DNA of 21,149 nucleotides from Fidelibacterota bacterium (GTDB lineage: Bacteria > Fidelibacterota > UBA2242 > JAFGTP01). Each line of letters begins with the position of its first letter. Position 1 is the stretch's first letter. The position numbers and the translations under genes are program-made. The notes beneath the pieces were generated by a model. That model did no database searches, was not told the origin of the DNA, and saw nothing but the letters and a program-made list of their open reading frames with translations. Where the stretch lies: NCBI GenBank assembly GCA_021734005.1, contig JAIPJV010000007.1, positions 1 through 21,149 of the forward strand, read 5' to 3'. Below are positions 8,169 through 15,381 of this stretch, piece by piece.

Positions 8169-8852
8169 ATGAATGTAGCGGATATTATCCAAAGCAGTTC
8201 CTCCCCGAACAGTCAGTCCGCATCTGCTCTCGGGGGTGAGGAATCCATGGGTAAACAGGATTTTTTGAAACTGTTGACAGTGCAGCTTCAACATCAAAAT
8301 CCTCTTTCACCTATGAAGGGACAGGAATTTTCGTCCCAATTAGCACAGTTTAGTCAGGTTGAGCAGCTGGAAAATATCAATAGCGGACTCAAATCCAGCA
8401 ATGAAATCGATCTGCAATTAACCCGATCAATTACCAACTCTCTTTCCACAACCATGGTCGGCAAAGAAGCCAAGGTTTCCGGTAATCAAGTTCTGGACAA
8501 TGGAGATGGCACCGGCGAGGTTTCTTTCAAACTTCAGGAATATGCTGACAATGTCAAAATTCATATCAATGATGAACAGGGCGACCGGGTTAAGACCATT
8601 ACCAAAAAAGCTCTGTCAGGTGGAGAACATACCCTTACCCTTGAAGAATCAGATCTGGATTTTAGCAGCCAAAATTATTCTTTTGAGATAAAGGCTGCCA
8701 ATGGCGAGCAAATTGTCCGGGCCAATCCTATGATGATCGGCATGGTCAACAAAGTTCGCTTTAATCAAAATGGTTCTTTTATAATTCTGGACGGCGCTGA
8801 GGCTTCATTCTCCAGCGTTCTGGAAATTGGAAATCCTGAATCAATTAAGTAA
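8169..8852 (+). CDS. flgD: Flagellar hook assembly (cap) protein FlgD
   Basis: FlgD is exported and forms the temporary cap at the tip of the growing hook, under which FlgE subunits fold. The 227-residue length is typical. The conserved N-terminal export/assembly region is clear: MGKQDFLKLLTVQLQHQNPL (about 27-46) followed by SPMKGQEFSSQLAQFSQVEQ. The C-terminal half reads as beta-rich tudor-like/FnIII-like domains (KVSGNQVLDNG, EVSFKLQEYADNVKIHIND, GEHTLTLEE). A Shine-Dalgarno AAGGAA lies about eight bases upstream. It follows fliK by 21 bases and precedes the TIGR02530 gene by nine, so the three genes should be co-transcribed and act at the same assembly stage. Confidence 0.96.
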   Translation: MNVADIIQSSSSPNSQSASALGGEESMGKQDFLKLLTVQLQHQNPLSPMKGQEFSSQLAQFSQVEQLENINSGLKSSNEIDLQLTRSITNSLSTTMVGKEAKVSGNQVLDNGDGTGEVSFKLQEYADNVKIHINDEQGDRVKTITKKALSGGEHTLTLEESDLDFSSQNYSFEIKAANGEQIVRANPMMIGMVNKVRFNQNGSFIILDGAEASFSSVLEIGNPESIK

Positions 8853-8861
8853 GGATGAAAA

Positions 8862-9278
8862 ATGAAGGTAAATGAACTTCAAATCAAACAAAATTTTAAC
8901 TCCATGCGTCCTGATAAGGTTGGAAAAACAAAACCTAATCAGGGGCAACCTGCTAAATCTGAGAAATCAGGCAAGGCCTCCCGGCCATTTAATGAAGTCC
9001 TGAATAGTAAACTCAGTGAAAATTCTTCTCTCAAATTTTCCAGTCACGCTGCCAAAAGGATCCAGCAGCGGCAAATGGATATTTCTCCATCTCAGATGAC
9101 TCGATTGGAAAATGGAGTGGGAAAAGCAGCAGAAAAAGGAGCGAAAAATTCTCTGGTTATGGTAGATAATGACGCTTATATCGTGAGTGTCAAAAACAAG
9201 ACTGTTATAACTGCCATACCACAGTCCAACACAACTGGAAATGTGTTTACCAATATTGACAGTGTGACGATAACCTAA
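8862..9278 (+). CDS. Flagellar operon protein, TIGR02530 family
   Basis: A 138-residue protein with a disordered, Lys/Ser/Gln-rich N-terminal half and a conserved C-terminal domain: FSSHAAKRIQQRQMDISPSQ (59-78), then LENGVGKAAEKGAKNSLVMV, AYIVSVKNKTVITAI. The SxHAxxRxxxR start and the NSLVxxDxxAYIVSVKNxTVITA end mark the TIGR02530 family, which lies between flgD and flgE in spirochaetes, Firmicutes and other phyla. Its function is not established as far as I know; position suggests a role in hook assembly. It has no signal peptide or membrane segment. An AGGA motif lies just upstream of the start. Confidence 0.87.
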   Translation: MKVNELQIKQNFNSMRPDKVGKTKPNQGQPAKSEKSGKASRPFNEVLNSKLSENSSLKFSSHAAKRIQQRQMDISPSQMTRLENGVGKAAEKGAKNSLVMVDNDAYIVSVKNKTVITAIPQSNTTGNVFTNIDSVTIT

Positions 9279-9289
9279 AACTTAATAAC

Positions 9290-9361
9290 AGGGCCGGACC
9301 CCTTATTGGGGAAGCCCTCCTTCCGCTGACTGATCGAGGCGGAAAACAAAACAAAAGGAGG
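9290..9361 (+). promoter_or_regulatory. Structured flgE leader that can hide its own ribosome binding site
   Basis: Three helices are possible. AGGGC (9290-9294) pairs with GCCCT (9314-9318), enclosing CCCC (9299-9302) paired with GGGG (9308-9311) over a TTATT loop. TTCCGC (9321-9326) pairs with GCGGAA (9339-9344). Alternatively CCTCCTT (9316-9322) is perfectly complementary to AAGGAGG (9355-9361), the strong Shine-Dalgarno five bases before the flgE ATG. The last pairing excludes the first helix, as in a translational switch. Ligand or trigger is unknown. Confidence 0.5.
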
Positions 9362-9366
9362 ACATT

Positions 9367-11304
9367 ATGTCTTTTGCATTTCAAACACCAGTTGCTGCTC
9401 TTAATGAGCATCAAAATCGAATCAAGATGTTGAGTGAAAACATTGCCAACATCAATACACCGGGTTTCAAAGGGAATCGCATGACCTTTGTTGAAACTCT
9501 GGGTTCAGTTTCCGGTGTCAAACAATTTGAATTTTCCCAGGGCGACATCAAAAGTACAGGTAAGGTTACTGATCTGGCTATTCAGGGCGAGAGCTTTTTC
9601 GTTTTGAATAATGGTGAAAAAAATATGTACTCTCGGGCTGGATCATTTGACGTAAACGAACAGGGCGAGCTCGTCAATGTTGACGGCCTCAATGTTCAGG
9701 GCTGGATGCAGGATATTTCCGAACCGAATCCAACTCTTTCAAATAATCTGAGAGATATTGTCATTGATCCTAATCTGAGTATTCCTGCTGAAGCAACAGA
9801 AAATGCCTGGTTATCAGGCAACTTAAATTCTGCTCTTGATACTACTACTGAAGTCTGGCAAACTGAAGAAGCACTGACAGAAAATGAGAATATGTTTGAA
9901 TCGACAGCAATTACGAGCGGTAGCCCTCTCAGTGTCGATAATTCCCTGGAAATTACCGACAGCAATGACTCCTTTCAGGTCAGCTTTAATGGCGCTGTAG
10001 CAGAAACAGTGACCATTACCAATGATAGCTATGACAGTCTCGATGATCTGGTTGATGAACTCAATACTCAATTCAACTCTAATGTCAATCTTTCCGGCAA
10101 AATCAAAGCCTACAATTCCAATGAAACTCTTCAGATCAGAAATGTCGCTGATGAAGACAACACTACAATGGAATTAATTCCCGGAGAAAATACAGCCGGT
10201 GATAATGACGCTTTAGCGGCTCTTGGTATTAGTGAAGGTACATCAACATTTAAATTTGCTGGTGAAGATACAGACCTGAACAGCCTATTACAGGTTACTG
10301 AAGATCTTCAGGCTGGCGATACTATTGTAATTTCGGGAAGCGATTCCGAAGGCAACAGCATATCAACAGAATATACTTACAGTGCTGGCGATACAGTTGG
10401 AGCGCTTTTGACCGAGATCAATAATGCTTATGATGGAAGCAGTACAGCAGATCTGGAAGATGGACAAATAATCTTAACAGATGATGAAGCTGGCGATAGC
10501 TCCACTACTCTCAGCCTGGCTGCAGCAAGCGGCAATACCGGTTCAATTAGTATGCCTCTTTTTAATAATACTGAAGAAGGTAGCACAGCAACTGTGAATT
10601 CTTCCATTGAAGTTTATGACAGTATTGGTGAAAGCCATACCATCGGGCTGAAGATTGAGAAATCTGATATAGATGGTGAATGGAACTGGAAATCTGAAGT
10701 TCCCGATGGAAGTCCTGAAGGCATGAAGATCACCACTGGTAGTTCCGGTAAGATCACCTTTGATAAAAATGGTAATCTCCGCTCATTCTCATATGATGGA
10801 AATGCAGATTCACTGACAATTACTCCGGGAAATGGCGCTCAGAATATGGAAATCAAATTACACGCCGGTTCCACGGAAGGCGCTACCGGTTTGACCCAGT
10901 ACAATTCTGTCTCCAGTGTTCAGATGAAAGATCAGGACGGACTGGCTTCCGGTAAAATTGAAGGCTTCAATTTTGAAAAAGACGGTTCGATTATTGCTTC
11001 CTTTACTAATGGTGAAAATGCCAAGATAGGTCAACTGGCTACTGCAAAATTTGCCAATCCCGGCGGCCTGGAAAAAGCCGGTGGCAGCAATTTCATTCCT
11101 ACTCAGGATAGTGGACTAGCCAGTATAGGAAAAGCTGATAGTCAGGAATCAGAGATCAAATCCGAATCTCTGGAGACTTCAACAGTTGACCTGGCCGACC
11201 AATTTACAAAATTGATTGAGGCCCAAAATTCCTATCAGGCAGCAGCCAAAGTGATCAATACCTTTGAAGAAGTTGCTACTCAGGCTTCCCAGTTGAAGAG
11301 ATAA
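9367..11304 (+). CDS. flgE: Flagellar hook protein FlgE (long form)
   Basis: FlgE polymerises into the hook, the universal joint between rod and filament. The N-terminal D0/D1 region is canonical: ALNEHQNRIKMLSENIANIN, TPGFKG, FEFSQGDIKSTGKVTDLAIQ, GESFFVLNNG, YSRAGSFDVNEQGELVN, GLNVQGW. The C-terminus ends with VDLADQFTKLIEAQNSYQAA and KVINTFEEVATQASQLKR, the usual hook/rod helix. At 645 residues it is well above the roughly 400 of enteric FlgE. The extra length is a variable central region (about 145-400) of acidic, Asp/Thr/Ser-rich beta sequence, probably surface-exposed D2/D3-type domains. I see no Cys, so spirochaete-type lysinoalanine crosslinking through Cys is unlikely. A strong AGGAGGA sits five bases upstream of ATG within a foldable leader. 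Confidence 0.96.
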   Translation: MSFAFQTPVAALNEHQNRIKMLSENIANINTPGFKGNRMTFVETLGSVSGVKQFEFSQGDIKSTGKVTDLAIQGESFFVLNNGEKNMYSRAGSFDVNEQGELVNVDGLNVQGWMQDISEPNPTLSNNLRDIVIDPNLSIPAEATENAWLSGNLNSALDTTTEVWQTEEALTENENMFESTAITSGSPLSVDNSLEITDSNDSFQVSFNGAVAETVTITNDSYDSLDDLVDELNTQFNSNVNLSGKIKAYNSNETLQIRNVADEDNTTMELIPGENTAGDNDALAALGISEGTSTFKFAGEDTDLNSLLQVTEDLQAGDTIVISGSDSEGNSISTEYTYSAGDTVGALLTEINNAYDGSSTADLEDGQIILTDDEAGDSSTTLSLAAASGNTGSISMPLFNNTEEGSTATVNSSIEVYDSIGESHTIGLKIEKSDIDGEWNWKSEVPDGSPEGMKITTGSSGKITFDKNGNLRSFSYDGNADSLTITPGNGAQNMEIKLHAGSTEGATGLTQYNSVSSVQMKDQDGLASGKIEGFNFEKDGSIIASFTNGENAKIGQLATAKFANPGGLEKAGGSNFIPTQDSGLASIGKADSQESEIKSESLETSTVDLADQFTKLIEAQNSYQAAAKVINTFEEVATQASQLKR

Positions 11305-11325
11305 TTGAAATTATAACCTGCTATT

Positions 11326-11361
11326 TAACAAATGAGGACGATCATTTAAATAACAAATGAG
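11326..11361 (+). repeat. 11-base direct repeat after flgE
   Basis: TAACAAATGAG occurs at 11326-11336 and again at 11351-11361, a 25-base offset, immediately before the hairpin. Purpose unknown; it may simply be a local duplication. Confidence 0.5.
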
Positions 11362-11367
11362 AGATAT

Positions 11368-11394
11368 CATCACAGGGGAAATTCCTCTGTGATG
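11368..11394 (+). terminator. Terminator-like hairpin after flgE
   Basis: CATCACAGGGG (11368-11378) pairs with CCTCTGTGATG (11384-11394) over an AAATT loop, 11 pairs with one G-U. It is followed by GTATTCTTCTCATTCT, pyrimidine-rich but without a strict T run, so termination may be partial. It divides the hook block from motA-motB. Confidence 0.55.
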
Positions 11395-11477
11395 GTATTC
11401 TTCTCATTCTATCTTCAAGAAAGACAGCAATGAAAACAATGTACTTTATTAATTAAAAAGAAAGTTTAGATCTTATT

Positions 11478-12251
11478 ATGGATATAGCTACAATTCTGGG
11501 TATAGTCTCTGGTCTTAGTCTCGTGGCAATCGCAATCATGGGAAAAGGTTCTCTGGCGACTTTTATTGACGTTCCCTCTATGTTGATTGTTGTAGGAGGT
11601 ACTTTTGCTGCTATATTTGTTAACTTCACAATCAAAGAAGTAATTGGTGTTCTGAGTGTAGTAAAAAAAGCCTTTGAAAACCATGAAAGCACGGATCTGG
11701 AATTAATTCGCACTTTTGAAGAACTGGCTGTAAAAGCTCGAAAGGAAGGTATTTTGGCAATTGACCGTTCCCTCGAGGATCTGGATGACGAATTCATGCA
11801 GGAAGGTCTTGAACTGGCTGTCGATGGAACCGACCCTGAGACTCTGGAAACTATAATGGAATCGGAAATAAGCTATACCATGGAAAGACACAAAAAGGGA
11901 CAGAAAATTTTTACTTCGCTAGGCACATATTCGCCTGCTTTTGGAATGATAGGTACTTTGATCGGATTAATCAATATGCTCCAGGGACTTGATGATCCCA
12001 GTTCAATTGGTGCTGGTATGGCTACAGCTTTGATCACCACCTTTTATGGAGCATTGATCGCCAATTTGATCTTTCTTCCTATTGCCGGAAAATTGAAAAT
12101 ACGTTCTGACGAAGAGATCATTATCAAAGAGATGATCATCGATGGTGTTCTATCTATCCAATCCGGTGATCACCCGCGCAGTATCAGAACCAAACTGCTC
12201 AACTATCTACCACGGGCAGAACGCGAGCAGTATAATCTGGAAAACGAATAA
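11478..12251 (+). CDS. motA: Flagellar stator protein MotA (PomA/MotP-like)
   Basis: MotA is the four-helix membrane subunit of the stator; five copies surround two MotB and push FliG as ions flow. This 257-residue protein resembles the short PomA/MotP branch rather than the 295-residue E. coli type: it begins MDIATILGIVSGLSLVAIAI and carries IDVPSMLIVVGG with Asp31 at the same position as Asp31 of Vibrio PomA. Helices 3 and 4 contain SPAFGMIGTLIGLI (Thr160) and ALITTFYGALIAN (Thr187/Thr188), matching PomA Thr158 and Thr185/186, which line the sodium path. The cytoplasmic loop keeps charged residues (KARKEG, IDRSLEDLDDEF) for FliG contact. It lies 15 bases before motB. The usual flbD gene between flgE and motA is absent. 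Confidence 0.96.
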   Translation: MDIATILGIVSGLSLVAIAIMGKGSLATFIDVPSMLIVVGGTFAAIFVNFTIKEVIGVLSVVKKAFENHESTDLELIRTFEELAVKARKEGILAIDRSLEDLDDEFMQEGLELAVDGTDPETLETIMESEISYTMERHKKGQKIFTSLGTYSPAFGMIGTLIGLINMLQGLDDPSSIGAGMATALITTFYGALIANLIFLPIAGKLKIRSDEEIIIKEMIIDGVLSIQSGDHPRSIRTKLLNYLPRAEREQYNLENE

Positions 12252-12266
12252 ATAAAAAGAAAGACC

Positions 12267-12962
12267 ATGGCTAAAAAAGAAAAAGAAGATGTAGAGCAAC
12301 CTTCGTCGCCGGCCTGGATGACAACCTATGGCGATATGATGACCCTCCTGTTATGCTTCTTTGTTTTGTTGCTCTCCTTTTCCAACATAGACAAAGTAAA
12401 ATTTTCCATGAGTATGCGTGCTCTTCAGGGAGCCCTTGGTGTTATGCCCCGCATGAAAAAAGTTAACCGCTCCACTCAAACCCGGATTAATAGCGATAAA
12501 GTCATCGACAAAATGAAGATGGAAGAAAAAATTCAGAAGTTGAAGGAACTCGCCAAAAGTCTGGGATACGAAGAAGAAGTTACCGTTCTTTTCAATGAAG
12601 GTGGACTCCTGATTCGTCTGGGGAACAAAGTTCTTTTTGATCTGGGAAAAGCAAAACTCCGTGAGCAAGCCTATCCAATTCTGGAATTTGTAGGTAACAC
12701 GATCAAAGAGCATGATGCTGACGATGTTATTGTGGGCGGCCATACTGATAATTTGCCAATCAGCAGTTCAGAATATCCTTCCAACTGGGAATTATCAATT
12801 GCCCGTTCTCTTTCGGTTGTCAAATTCATGATCGATTCTGTGAATGTGCCACCGGAAAAATTGATTGCAGCCGGATTTTCAGAATACCATCCCATCGCTC
12901 CAAATGACACCCCTACCAACCGGCAAAAAAATCGACGGGTTGAATTTATGTTCAACTGGTGA
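12267..12962 (+). CDS. motB: Flagellar stator protein MotB (PomB-like, peptidoglycan-binding)
   Basis: MotB anchors the stator to peptidoglycan and carries the ion-binding Asp in its single helix. The 231-residue protein has a short charged N-terminus, then SPAWMTTYGDMMTLLLCFFV, with Asp23 as the ion-binding residue and Cys30 seven positions later, the spacing of PomB Asp24/Cys31. The plug/linker region follows, with IDKVKF. The OmpA-like domain spans about 110-231: VLFDLGKAKL, VGGHTDNLPI, NWELSIARS and NRQKNRRVEF, with the Asp and Arg that bind diaminopimelate. It follows motA closely and forms a two-gene unit with it; an 846-base gap follows. Confidence 0.96.
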   Translation: MAKKEKEDVEQPSSPAWMTTYGDMMTLLLCFFVLLLSFSNIDKVKFSMSMRALQGALGVMPRMKKVNRSTQTRINSDKVIDKMKMEEKIQKLKELAKSLGYEEEVTVLFNEGGLLIRLGNKVLFDLGKAKLREQAYPILEFVGNTIKEHDADDVIVGGHTDNLPISSSEYPSNWELSIARSLSVVKFMIDSVNVPPEKLIAAGFSEYHPIAPNDTPTNRQKNRRVEFMFNW

Positions 12963-13346
12963 TCGAAACTGGCTTTTTTTACTCGCAAACATTCATTATT
13001 TTCTGCGTGAAATTTCATCAAATCTTTTTTGGGATAATGGTCTATATTGATCGGTTTTTCTTTAAATTAGGAAGGTATAGCGATTGGCAAATTTTTTTTC
13101 GGATGTTTTTTTGGGGAAGGATGCTGAAATATTTACAAATTTATTTGTTTTGAAAATTGCGATAATTTTTTTACCGGATCAAAAAATTATATTCTTGCTA
13201 CCAGTACTTAAATTTGTAATCATAGTTGGTGAGTATTGTGACCTTCCATCAATAAAAATTAAGCAAAAACACCAGTTTTACAAATAAACAAAAACCACGA
13301 ATAAGGTCTTAACTGATTTTTACCAGGTTAAATATTTTCAGCAGAA

Positions 13347-13383
13347 GCTAGGAAAAAGATAAAAGTGCTAGGAAATAATTTCC
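13347..13383. promoter_or_regulatory. Candidate activator binding site: GGAAA/TTTCC array with palindrome
   Basis: GCTAGGAAA occurs at 13347-13355 and 13367-13375, 20 bases apart. The second copy opens the palindrome GGAAATAATTTCC (13371-13383), the exact reverse complement of the 13-mer at 3519-3531 before fliK. It lies about 225 bases upstream of the second sigma-54-like site, compatible with an enhancer-binding protein site. Confidence 0.4.
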
Positions 13384-13599
13384 ACCACCCCAATTTTCTG
13401 ACCATTAAAAAGTAAAAAAAATCTAAATTTTCCTCCCATTCCACAGCAAAAAATATTTTCATATTTTACTGACATTGATCAGAAAATAAGTGATTATTTT
13501 ATTTTTCTCCTCCTAGAATTTAATTATTACAAACTATAAATATTTTTAAACGGATCATAAAATTGAAGATGCTGGAATCATAGGGTTTTGTCTATATCT

Positions 13600-13616
13600 G
13601 TGGCATAAATTTTGAT
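13600..13616 (+). promoter_or_regulatory. Candidate sigma-54 promoter for fliL-flhA
   Basis: GTGGCAT at 13600-13606, five bases, then TTGAT at 13612-13616. Spacing matches sigma-54 -24/-12, with T for C at the end of the -24 box and A for C in the -12 GC, the same -12 departure as the site before fliK. Transcription would begin near 13626, giving fliL a leader of about 180 bases that contains the hairpin at 13711-13747. Confidence 0.35.
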
Positions 13617-13710
13617 TCCATTATTCTGGACTGTAAAAAAAGTGAAGACTAGAAGCTCAATCTGGAATTTTGATGCAATTGAAAAATATAAATGAAAGGC
13701 AGGGAAATCG

Positions 13711-13747
13711 AGCCAGATGGAGAGCCAGCAGGCTTTTCCAGGTGGCT
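13711..13747 (+). promoter_or_regulatory. Long hairpin in the fliL leader
   Basis: AGCCA (13711-13715) pairs with TGGCT (13743-13747); after a 2x2 internal loop TGGA (13718-13721) pairs with TCCA (13737-13740); AGCC (13723-13726) pairs with GGCT (13731-13734) over an AGCA loop. That makes 13 pairs in three segments. No T run follows, so it is not a classical terminator. It ends 61 bases before fliL. It does not match any riboswitch consensus I know. Confidence 0.5.
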
Positions 13748-13808
13748 TATGAATCCTCGTGTTTGCCGCAAAATTACACAAGAATAAAAATCAACAGGTG
13801 CAGATTCG

Positions 13809-14375
13809 ATGGCTAAACAAAGACCGAATACTAATTCCAATCGATCCAGAAAAGATCAAGACAATCCTGAAAACAATGAAAATGCTAAAAAAGAATCAGG
13901 TGAATCAGTTATTGGCGAAAAAACTAAATGGATTTTGTTAATAACAGGAATATTAATCGCTATGGCCGGTACAGTCGTCCTTGCGAAATTTGTTCTCTGG
14001 CCTCAATACAAGAAATTTCAAAAAAAACGGGAACAGACCAAAAAAGAGGAAGAGAAAAAGCAAGAAAACAAACTGGGCCCAATTTATACTATTGGAGAAT
14101 TGACTGTAAATCCTTACGGATCCAATGGGCTTCGTTTTGTAATTGCTGAAGTCGCCCTGGAGGTTAAAAACGAAGATATGATAGAAGAACTTAAAAAAAG
14201 GGAACCTCAGATAAAAGACCTGTTAATTCGCTATTTCCGGGAACGCTCAACCAACCAGATTCTGAATCCAAATTTTCAGGACTCTTCTGCTGTTGCCTTA
14301 AGATCAGAGATTAATCAACGATTATTTAAAAGCCAGATTGATAGCCTTTATTATTTAAAATTAGTAGTCCAATAA
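13809..14375 (+). CDS. fliL: Flagellar basal body-associated protein FliL
   Basis: FliL is a single-pass inner-membrane protein around the stator that stabilises MotA/MotB under load. The 188-residue protein has a disordered Asn/Lys-rich cytoplasmic tail (1-40), one transmembrane helix (about 41-64, WILLITGILIAMAGTVVLAK), a charged coiled stretch, and the periplasmic FliL domain starting LGPIYTIGELTVNPYG and continuing LRFVIAEVALEVKN, REPQIKDLLIRYF, ALRSEINQRL and the typical YLKLVVQ end. AGGTG about ten bases upstream supports the start. It opens the third gene block, 13 bases before fliM. A start further upstream is unlikely because the region before it looks like non-coding leader. Confidence 0.94.
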   Translation: MAKQRPNTNSNRSRKDQDNPENNENAKKESGESVIGEKTKWILLITGILIAMAGTVVLAKFVLWPQYKKFQKKREQTKKEEEKKQENKLGPIYTIGELTVNPYGSNGLRFVIAEVALEVKNEDMIEELKKREPQIKDLLIRYFRERSTNQILNPNFQDSSAVALRSEINQRLFKSQIDSLYYLKLVVQ

Positions 14376-14388
14376 GGAAGGCCTTTAA

Positions 14389-15381
14389 ATGAATAAAGTA
14401 TTATCTCAGGAAGAAATAGATGCCCTTCTGACCAGTGTTGGTGAAGGAGAAGATGCTGAGAAGGCGCAAGCGCAAATACAAAAAGAGAAAAAAGTCACGC
14501 TCTATGATTTTAAACGGCCACACCATGTATCTAAAGAGCAATTAAGATTACTTGACAATATTCACGAAGCACTAATCAGCAAACTGGGTGTCTTTCTTTC
14601 AGCCCAGTTAAAAATGATTGTCGAAATGGACCTGATTGGAATTGATCAGATCATGTATTCTGAATTTGTTATGTCTATTTCCTCGCCATCTGCTCTCTAT
14701 GTAGGCGAATTTGACAATCCCTATTCCAAATTCATTCTGGAAATCAGCCCCCAGTTCATTGCCTCAGCGATCGAACGCCTTTTTGGTGGCCAGGGAACCT
14801 ATACATCTACCAACCATCGGGTTTCAACAATTGAACAAAAAATAATGGAAAGAATCATTGATAAGATAGCTTTGGAAATATCCAATAGCTGGGATATCGT
14901 CCAGGAATTTGGCTGTGAATTTAACCGATTTGAGCACAATGCTGAATTTGTCCAGATTGCTTCGGCATCGGAACCTGTTATTGTTGTTTCCATTGAAGTT
15001 AAATTACGTGATCATACAACTATGATGAATATTTGCTACCCGCATGTCTGGATCTCTGAAATCCTTTCCAATCCCAATATTCAGAATGAGATCATGCTCG
15101 GCAATCAAAGCAGTGAAGAGGGCAAACAGGAAGTAGTCGAACAAAAACTTTACAATACGCCCACCAATCTGCGGGCAATTCTTGGAAAAACAAAACTCTC
15201 AGTTCAGGATTTTATTGAATTGCAAAAAGGAGACGTAATCACACTTGACAAGAATTTGGGTGAAAATATTATGGTATATGCCCAAAATCAATCCATGTTC
15301 GAAGCCCAGGTTGGCAAAAAACGTAAAAATTACGCTATCAAAATTTCCGATATATTAAAAGGAGAAAACAATGAAGATTGA
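14389..15381 (+). CDS. fliM: Flagellar motor switch protein FliM
   Basis: FliM is the C-ring subunit that binds phosphorylated CheY and transmits the switch signal to FliG. The 330 residues show all expected parts: N-terminal CheY-P binding motif LSQEEIDALL (5-14), a flexible linker, the YDFKRPHHVSKEQLRLLDNI opening of the middle CheC-like domain, FGGQG (132-136, the FliG-binding GGxG region) and the C-terminal SpoA domain (about 250-325: LRAILGKTKLSVQDFIELQK, ITLDKNLGE). An AAGGAAGG Shine-Dalgarno sits upstream. The retained CheY-binding motif implies chemotactic control. The 3' end overlaps the next gene by 11 bases. Confidence 0.97.
   Translation: MNKVLSQEEIDALLTSVGEGEDAEKAQAQIQKEKKVTLYDFKRPHHVSKEQLRLLDNIHEALISKLGVFLSAQLKMIVEMDLIGIDQIMYSEFVMSISSPSALYVGEFDNPYSKFILEISPQFIASAIERLFGGQGTYTSTNHRVSTIEQKIMERIIDKIALEISNSWDIVQEFGCEFNRFEHNAEFVQIASASEPVIVVSIEVKLRDHTTMMNICYPHVWISEILSNPNIQNEIMLGNQSSEEGKQEVVEQKLYNTPTNLRAILGKTKLSVQDFIELQKGDVITLDKNLGENIMVYAQNQSMFEAQVGKKRKNYAIKISDILKGENNED

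Larger units (their letters stand above)
12963..13808 (+). other. Long AT-rich intergenic region between motB and fliL
   Basis: This 846-base gap is very AT-rich and holds no gene I can support; small reading frames on either strand look random and lack ribosome binding sites. It contains a half-site array with a palindrome (13347-13383), a weak AT hairpin (AAAATAA 13483-13489 with TTATTTT 13494-13500), a sigma-54-like site (13600-13616) and a stable hairpin (13711-13747). The last 130 bases are visibly richer in G+C than the rest. I see no tRNA and no transposon remnant. Confidence 0.6.

Noticed and set aside
13081..13100. TGGCAAATTTT as a third sigma-54 site
   Set aside because: No G at the -12 position with correct spacing; it is a T run.
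13084..13287. 67-codon reading frame in the motB-fliL gap
   Set aside because: Phe/Ile/Lys-rich translation typical of random AT-rich DNA; no Shine-Dalgarno and no family resemblance.
13690..13770. c-di-GMP, cobalamin or other known riboswitch before fliL
   Set aside because: The conserved core sequences of those classes, such as GACGCAAAGC for c-di-GMP-I, are absent; only the hairpin is supported.
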